64,000 nucleotides of DNA. It comes from Chamaelirium japonicum (taxonomy: Eukaryota > Streptophyta > Magnoliopsida > Liliales > Melanthiaceae). The DNA is taken from positions 101,768,343-101,832,342 of the forward strand of contig OX393550.1 of assembly GCA_947650365.1 (NCBI GenBank), given 5' to 3'. Below the pieces are notes generated by a model. It saw only the letters and a list, made by a program, of their open reading frames with translations, was not told the DNA's origin and searched no databases. This document shows, one piece after another, positions 60,165-64,000 of the stretch (position 1 is its first letter; every line of letters starts with the position of its first letter). The position numbers were made by a program, and so were the translations under genes.

Positions 60165-60405
60165 CTATTTGGATTTGATCTACACCAACAAGGTTCTTGC
60201 AGAATCGGATTCCAACAGAATGCAGAAGTAAAAATTGGAAGTCACTCGCAGATTCTTCTGTAGGAATTCGAATTTCCCATACAAAATTGATTTTAACTTC
60301 TGCAGGAATTAGCTTTTGGCACTGCATCTAAACAAGATTTACAGGAATTTGATCCCTGCAGAATCAGGAATCAGACTCTAGAGGCTGAAACTCAAATCCA
60401 AATGT
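60165..60405. mobile_element. MITE-like repeat family, copy 4
   Basis: Starts TATTTGGATTTGATC, contains CAGAATCGGATTCC, GCAGATTCTTCTG and GGCACTGCATCTAAACAAG, and ends CTCAAATCCAAATG, an inverted match to its start. The most complete inverted-repeat structure of the four copies. Confidence 0.55.
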
Positions 60406-60840
60406 GTACTTATTAATATGAGTTGATGTTATTTATACACTCTGTAGTGGTGGGATGGCTTTTGTGACTTCTTGATACTACAGTCTACAGTAGAAAAAAT
60501 CTTGAACTGATGCATACTATTCATTTTCGACTCTTGATGAATATTCATTTGTCTCAAGTGAATGCATGCAAGGCGCTACCTCTATTTGATCATGCAAAAC
60601 ATAGAGATTAAGGATGATGGAAACTTCATCGGTTGATGATTCGGGCTACTAGAACTAATCAAGCTGTCCTATGAATACGAGTAAACATTCACAGTTTTTA
60701 TCACGGCTCTACTTGTTTTTCCCAAGAATATCTCCTACACAATTTTGAAAGCCACCTAGATGGCGACATGTTACCTATAGGTTTTCTACCTCATATTGGA
60801 AATTGTGAAAGCTATTAGCCTATTACATAGGACGACGTAA

Positions 60841-61330
60841 TTTCAGCCTACCCAACCCATGAATCTCAGCGTGAATTACGCTAAATTCATGGGTTGGGTA
60901 GGGTAGGCTAAATTCATGTGAGAAAAGATTCATGGGTTGGGTAATTCATGGGTTGGGTAGGCTGAATTCATGAATTACCCTACCCATGTGTTGGGTAGGC
61001 TGAATTCATGAATTCATGGGTTGGGATGGGTAATTCATGGGTTGGGTTGGGTAATTCATGAATTCATGGGTAGGCTGAATTCATGGGTTGGGTTGGGTAA
61101 TTCATGAATTCATGGGTAGGCTGAATTCATGGGTTGGGTTGGGTAGGGTTGGCTACCATTGAATTACCCAACCCATGAATTCAGCCTACCCAACCCGTGA
61201 ATTACCCAACCCATGGTTTTATGTAATTTCAGCCTACCCAACCCATGAATTTAGCGTAATTTCAGCCTACCCAACCCAAACCATGGTTTTTCATGCTGAG
61301 AACCTTTTTAGCCTACCCAACCCATGGAAA
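60841..61330. repeat. Foldback minisatellite, ACCCAACCCATGAATT family
   Basis: The motif ATTCATGGGTTGGGTAGG with variants is repeated about ten times on the plus strand between 60885 and 61150, and on the minus strand at 60848-60870 and 61155-61330. Many copies abut GAATTC palindromes. The right half can pair with the left half to form a long, branched hairpin. Confidence 0.85.
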
Positions 61331-62310
61331 GCGTGAGTGACACATGGAAGATTCACGCTAAATTCACATGGTTTTTCATGTTAGTGTTCTCATTTACCTC
61401 ACCTTACAACCATCGTCTCTATCAAACTCCTTCTCGATAGATCGAGAGGATAGCCTCTTAGATTGGATTGTGATGGATCAATGTATTAGCCAATAACAAA
61501 AGAGAAGAAAGGGAGAAAGAGTTAATTTCATCTTAAGAACTGAAGTCATAAGAACATACTTACGACTGTATTATATGTGTAATCTCCAATTCATGACTCT
61601 TCCTAGAACTCAATTACTAAATTATAGAACCAAGAAACTCAACAAAGATTGGTCTCCCTTCTCATGAAGTCTTTTTTTCTTCTCCTTTTCTAATGTTTTC
61701 TGTATTTCCTTGTTAATATTTTGTTGAAAGCGGCAAAAAGAAAGTGAACAATGAGATATTTAAACCACTTGAGTTCGTTCTCGTAGAAGAGTTTTGTCAA
61801 AAAAGAGTAGTTCATTTTTCCACTAATTTGTATCAGCTAGACCCTTTTATTGTTGAATGTTGCTGAACCATCCATCATAACAAGTTCAATAACCTGTGCG
61901 AAAAGCGATACTTTTTTTATTTTTGCAGGACTCCCTCATGTGTCATGTGTATCAAAGTAGTATCAGAGTATGGTTGGTAGTCACAATGTTCCCTCGTAGT
62001 GACCAATCATAATCTCACTCATTGCCTCCATTTTAAGACTGCCATTACTTCGATCTTTTTGAACTAGTAAAATATGACCGTTATAATCTATGAGGCATGG
62101 ATATAGATACAGGATACTGATATAATACAATACGAATACATCGATACAAAAGTTATTGAAAATGTAGGATACGATATGTTGGAGATACATGAATGAATAT
62201 CTTGATTAAGATCTTTGGTTGGATTTGTACTTTGATTTATCTTCCTTTGCTCCATTCGCTTCTCCGATATATTTATTTTTATGTAAAAGATTGTTCCAAG
62301 CAACTTTGAA
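61331..62310. other. No gene recognised
   Basis: AT-rich DNA with short frames lacking recognisable domains. Confidence 0.45.
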
Positions 62311-62580
62311 TTAGCTCATGTAAACACAATTGCAATAAACCTTTAGGTTCTTCGATAGTGGCTCTACAATTTTCTTATCTTGGATTGTATCTCTGTAACT
62401 TTTAATTTTATTAATGATGCAAGAAACATGAGAAAAGTAGGTTTGTATTGTCTCAACTTCTTTTGTCAGTAGGCTGTCAAATTCTCTCAAAAAAGATTGA
62501 AGACTCGAAGTTTGACAGTGATTACTGATGGGGACATCGAGCCTCGGCCCTGGCGAGTGTACCAGCGCAGGAGGCGACAT
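62311..62580 (-). pseudogene. Copia gag (UBN2-type) fragment
   Basis: The minus-strand frame contains LREFDSLLTKEVETIQTYF, SHVSCIINKIKSYRDTIQD and KKIVEPLSKNLK. These match the central UBN2 domain of Copia gag (a LR.EFE.L.MKE.E....Y...... pattern, then I.NK....G..I.D...V...L..LP). In the last block LP.K is changed to LSKNLK. The first ~25 residues (MSPPALVHSPGPRLD) do not belong to gag and derive from adjacent sequence. No zinc knuckle or pol follows, so this is an isolated scrap. Confidence 0.7.
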
Positions 62581-62896
62581 CTGAGCATGTGGTTCTAGCC
62601 ATGTTGGTTGTTTTATTTTCTGTTTTTGTTATCTTGCTTGTGTACTTTTAGTCCCACCTCGATTAGTGGGCTGTTTTATCTGTCGTTGTAAGCCTATTAA
62701 TAGACCTGTCATCTTTCCTTTCAGTATACAATGAATAATAAAATTTCTGTTTTCCTCCACATGCGTGTTGAGAGAAACCAGGGTGAGGTGTGTGAAACCC
62801 CAAACCCTAGGTGTGTGAAACCCTAGGTCCAGACTAGTGTGTGAAACCCTAGTTGGCCCCTCCCCTATCTTTCTTTTCCCCCAGCCCACACTGCCG

Positions 62897-62898
<2 letters not shown>
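62581..62898. other. LTR-like or promoter-like sequence, unassigned
   Basis: Contains a run of TTTTATTTTCTG/TTGTTATCTTGC, an AATGAATAATAAAATTTC stretch that could be a polyadenylation region, and three CTAGG/GTGTGTGAAACCC near-repeats (62787-62852). The composition resembles the end of a retroelement LTR, but no partner copy is present. Confidence 0.3.

Positions 62899-62953
<55 letters not shown>
62899..62953. repeat. (CT)n microsatellite
   Basis: About 27 CT units, directly before a C-rich stretch (62954-63390). Confidence 0.97.
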
Positions 62954-62955
<2 letters not shown>

Positions 62956-63400
62956 GTGAGCCATTCCCAATCCCCCTCCCTCCTCTCCCACCCGACCGGC
63001 CCGACCCCACCTGTGCCGCCCTCCCACCCCGATCCCCTCCCTTCTCTCCCACCCCACCCGGCCGGCCGACCCCGCCCATGCCAGCCCCGGCCCCGGCCCA
63101 CCTCTCGGTGCCGCCGACCACCCCGCGCCCCTCCCTCCCCTCTCACCCGACCGGCCCAACCCCATCTCCTCCCCTCCCCGTCCCTACAGTCGACCGAACC
63201 CCTCCACTTGCCACCCGACTCCCCACTCCCTCCCTTGCCTTCCCCGAAGCTCAGCCGAACCCCCCCCCCCCTCCCTGTACCGCCCGACCGGACCCCCTCT
63301 TGCCCGCGTCCCGCCCCCAGCCCCCACCCGATCCCCTCCCCTTCCCCACTACCCAACCCGAGCCCCACCTCCCTATCTTGGCAGTCCATCCCCTCGGTAT
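62954..63400. other. C-rich low-complexity tract
   Basis: About 450 bp of CCCTCCC/CCGACC-type sequence. Open frames in several registers on both strands (Pro/Ser/Thr-rich or Gly/Arg-rich) are compositional. It may be the 5' UTR of the downstream ORF. Confidence 0.5.
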
Positions 63401-63406
63401 GATGGC

Positions 63407-63733
63407 ATGACCGATCCAGATGTTGATCATGGCCTGATCGACGATGAAGACGGATTCCTCGATATCCGATCCCCATTCCTCGACTTCCGGTTCAGCGCCG
63501 GCGAGAACGTGAAGGAGTGCGTGGAGCGCATCACCTACCTCGTCGCCAATGACGCAGAAGCCCGGCTGGGAATCTCGGAGAACGATCAATGGTGGCATCC
63601 TGGCGCGCCCGTACACCCCAACGTATTGGCACTCCGGGCCCTACCTCAAGCCCCGGCCCAAGCCGAGGATCCCGCATCGACATCAACCCCGCCACCAGCC
63701 GAGATCCCTGAGGTTCCCCACAACCCTCAGTAG
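63407..63733 (+). CDS. Hypothetical protein, possible first exon
   Basis: 108 codons from ATG 63407 to TAG 63731. The N-terminal half is acidic and structured-looking (DIRSPFLDFRFSAGENVKEC, ITYLVANDAEARLG); the C-terminal half is Pro/Ala-rich (QAPAQAEDPAS, PPPAEIPEVP). I recognise no family. GTGAGT, a strong splice donor, directly follows the stop codon (CAG TAG GTGAGT), so the stop may be at an exon end or the frame may be spliced differently. GC content is high, like the F-box gene and unlike the repeats. It could also be part of a transposon reading frame. Confidence 0.35.
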   Translation: MTDPDVDHGLIDDEDGFLDIRSPFLDFRFSAGENVKECVERITYLVANDAEARLGISENDQWWHPGAPVHPNVLALRALPQAPAQAEDPASTSTPPPAEIPEVPHNPQ

Positions 63734-64000
63734 GTGAGTTTCCTCTTCCCCCGGTCAATATTCGAGGGTAGCCCCAGTAATCGAATCTCCTAGGTTTTAT
63801 CTATAAATTGTTGTTTTCCCCATGAAATGTGAGGCGTGTGATTCTGTTTAACCTTGTTTGCTACTAATCCTAATGTTGCACGTGGAACTTTGCTAATAAC
63901 CGGGTATATGTTATTTAGCTATTTAAGCGTTGGAATACTGTTTGTGTGCCGGCTCGGCTTTGCTTAAACCATTCGCCACATTGATTGTTTAAATTAATTT
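63734..64000. other. Right edge, possible intron
   Basis: T-rich sequence after a GTGAGT donor, with no frame. Compatible with an intron continuing beyond the window. Confidence 0.35.

Overview
The window is nuclear DNA from a flowering plant, most probably a monocot. The evidence is the set of plant-specific repeats (Copia retrotransposons primed by tRNA-iMet, a Cassandra TRIM carrying 5S rRNA sequence, Tourist-, hAT- and MULE-type MITEs, tRNA-derived SINEs) and one intronless F-box gene whose coding region is very GC-rich at third codon positions. There is no prokaryotic or organellar gene content. I cannot name the species.

Layout. (1) 1-22.5 kb: a decayed minus-strand gene or transposon carrying a plant mobile domain (PMD; core 20.5-22.5 kb) was split near its 3' end by a 19.6-kb minus-strand Copia element (364-19925, target duplication TTCTC). 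That element was itself split inside its integrase by a 9.9-kb plus-strand Copia element (4588-14474, target duplication GATGA). Both nested Copias are dead. (2) 23.4-25.3 kb: a probable solo LTR with a TATA box and a five-copy tandem repeat. (3) 25.9-31.3 kb: small DNA transposons, TRIM debris, a recent 269-bp tandem duplication, a satellite-like array and minisatellites. (4) 31.3-39.4 kb: a hAT-like non-autonomous element with long (TA)n tracts. It was split by a young Copia (31824-38349) whose pol is intact but whose gag has one stop and one frameshift. Three 110-120-bp palindromes lie between (TA)n tracts beside it. (5) 39.8-41.0 kb: the only clearly functional host gene, an AUF-type F-box gene; the repeat cluster ends about 0.4 kb upstream of its ATG. 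(6) 41-64 kb: mostly non-coding DNA with a 1-kb inverted-repeat element, a ~1-kb tandem duplication carrying SINEs, a hAT MITE with a perfect 8-bp target duplication, a Cassandra TRIM, a foldback minisatellite, a Copia gag scrap and an unrecognised GC-rich ORF at the right edge.

How it fits together. The host contributes one F-box gene, predicted to be the substrate receptor of an SCF ubiquitin ligase. Everything else that can be identified is mobile or formerly mobile DNA, and target duplications let the order of several insertions be read: PMD element, then outer Copia, then inner Copia; and hAT-like element, then (TA)n tract, then young Copia. I found no convincing undescribed multi-gene system. 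The more unusual observations are an apparently non-autonomous long-LTR Copia, the palindromes embedded in (TA)n, the microhomology duplication, and the duplicated block that ends in a hairpin.
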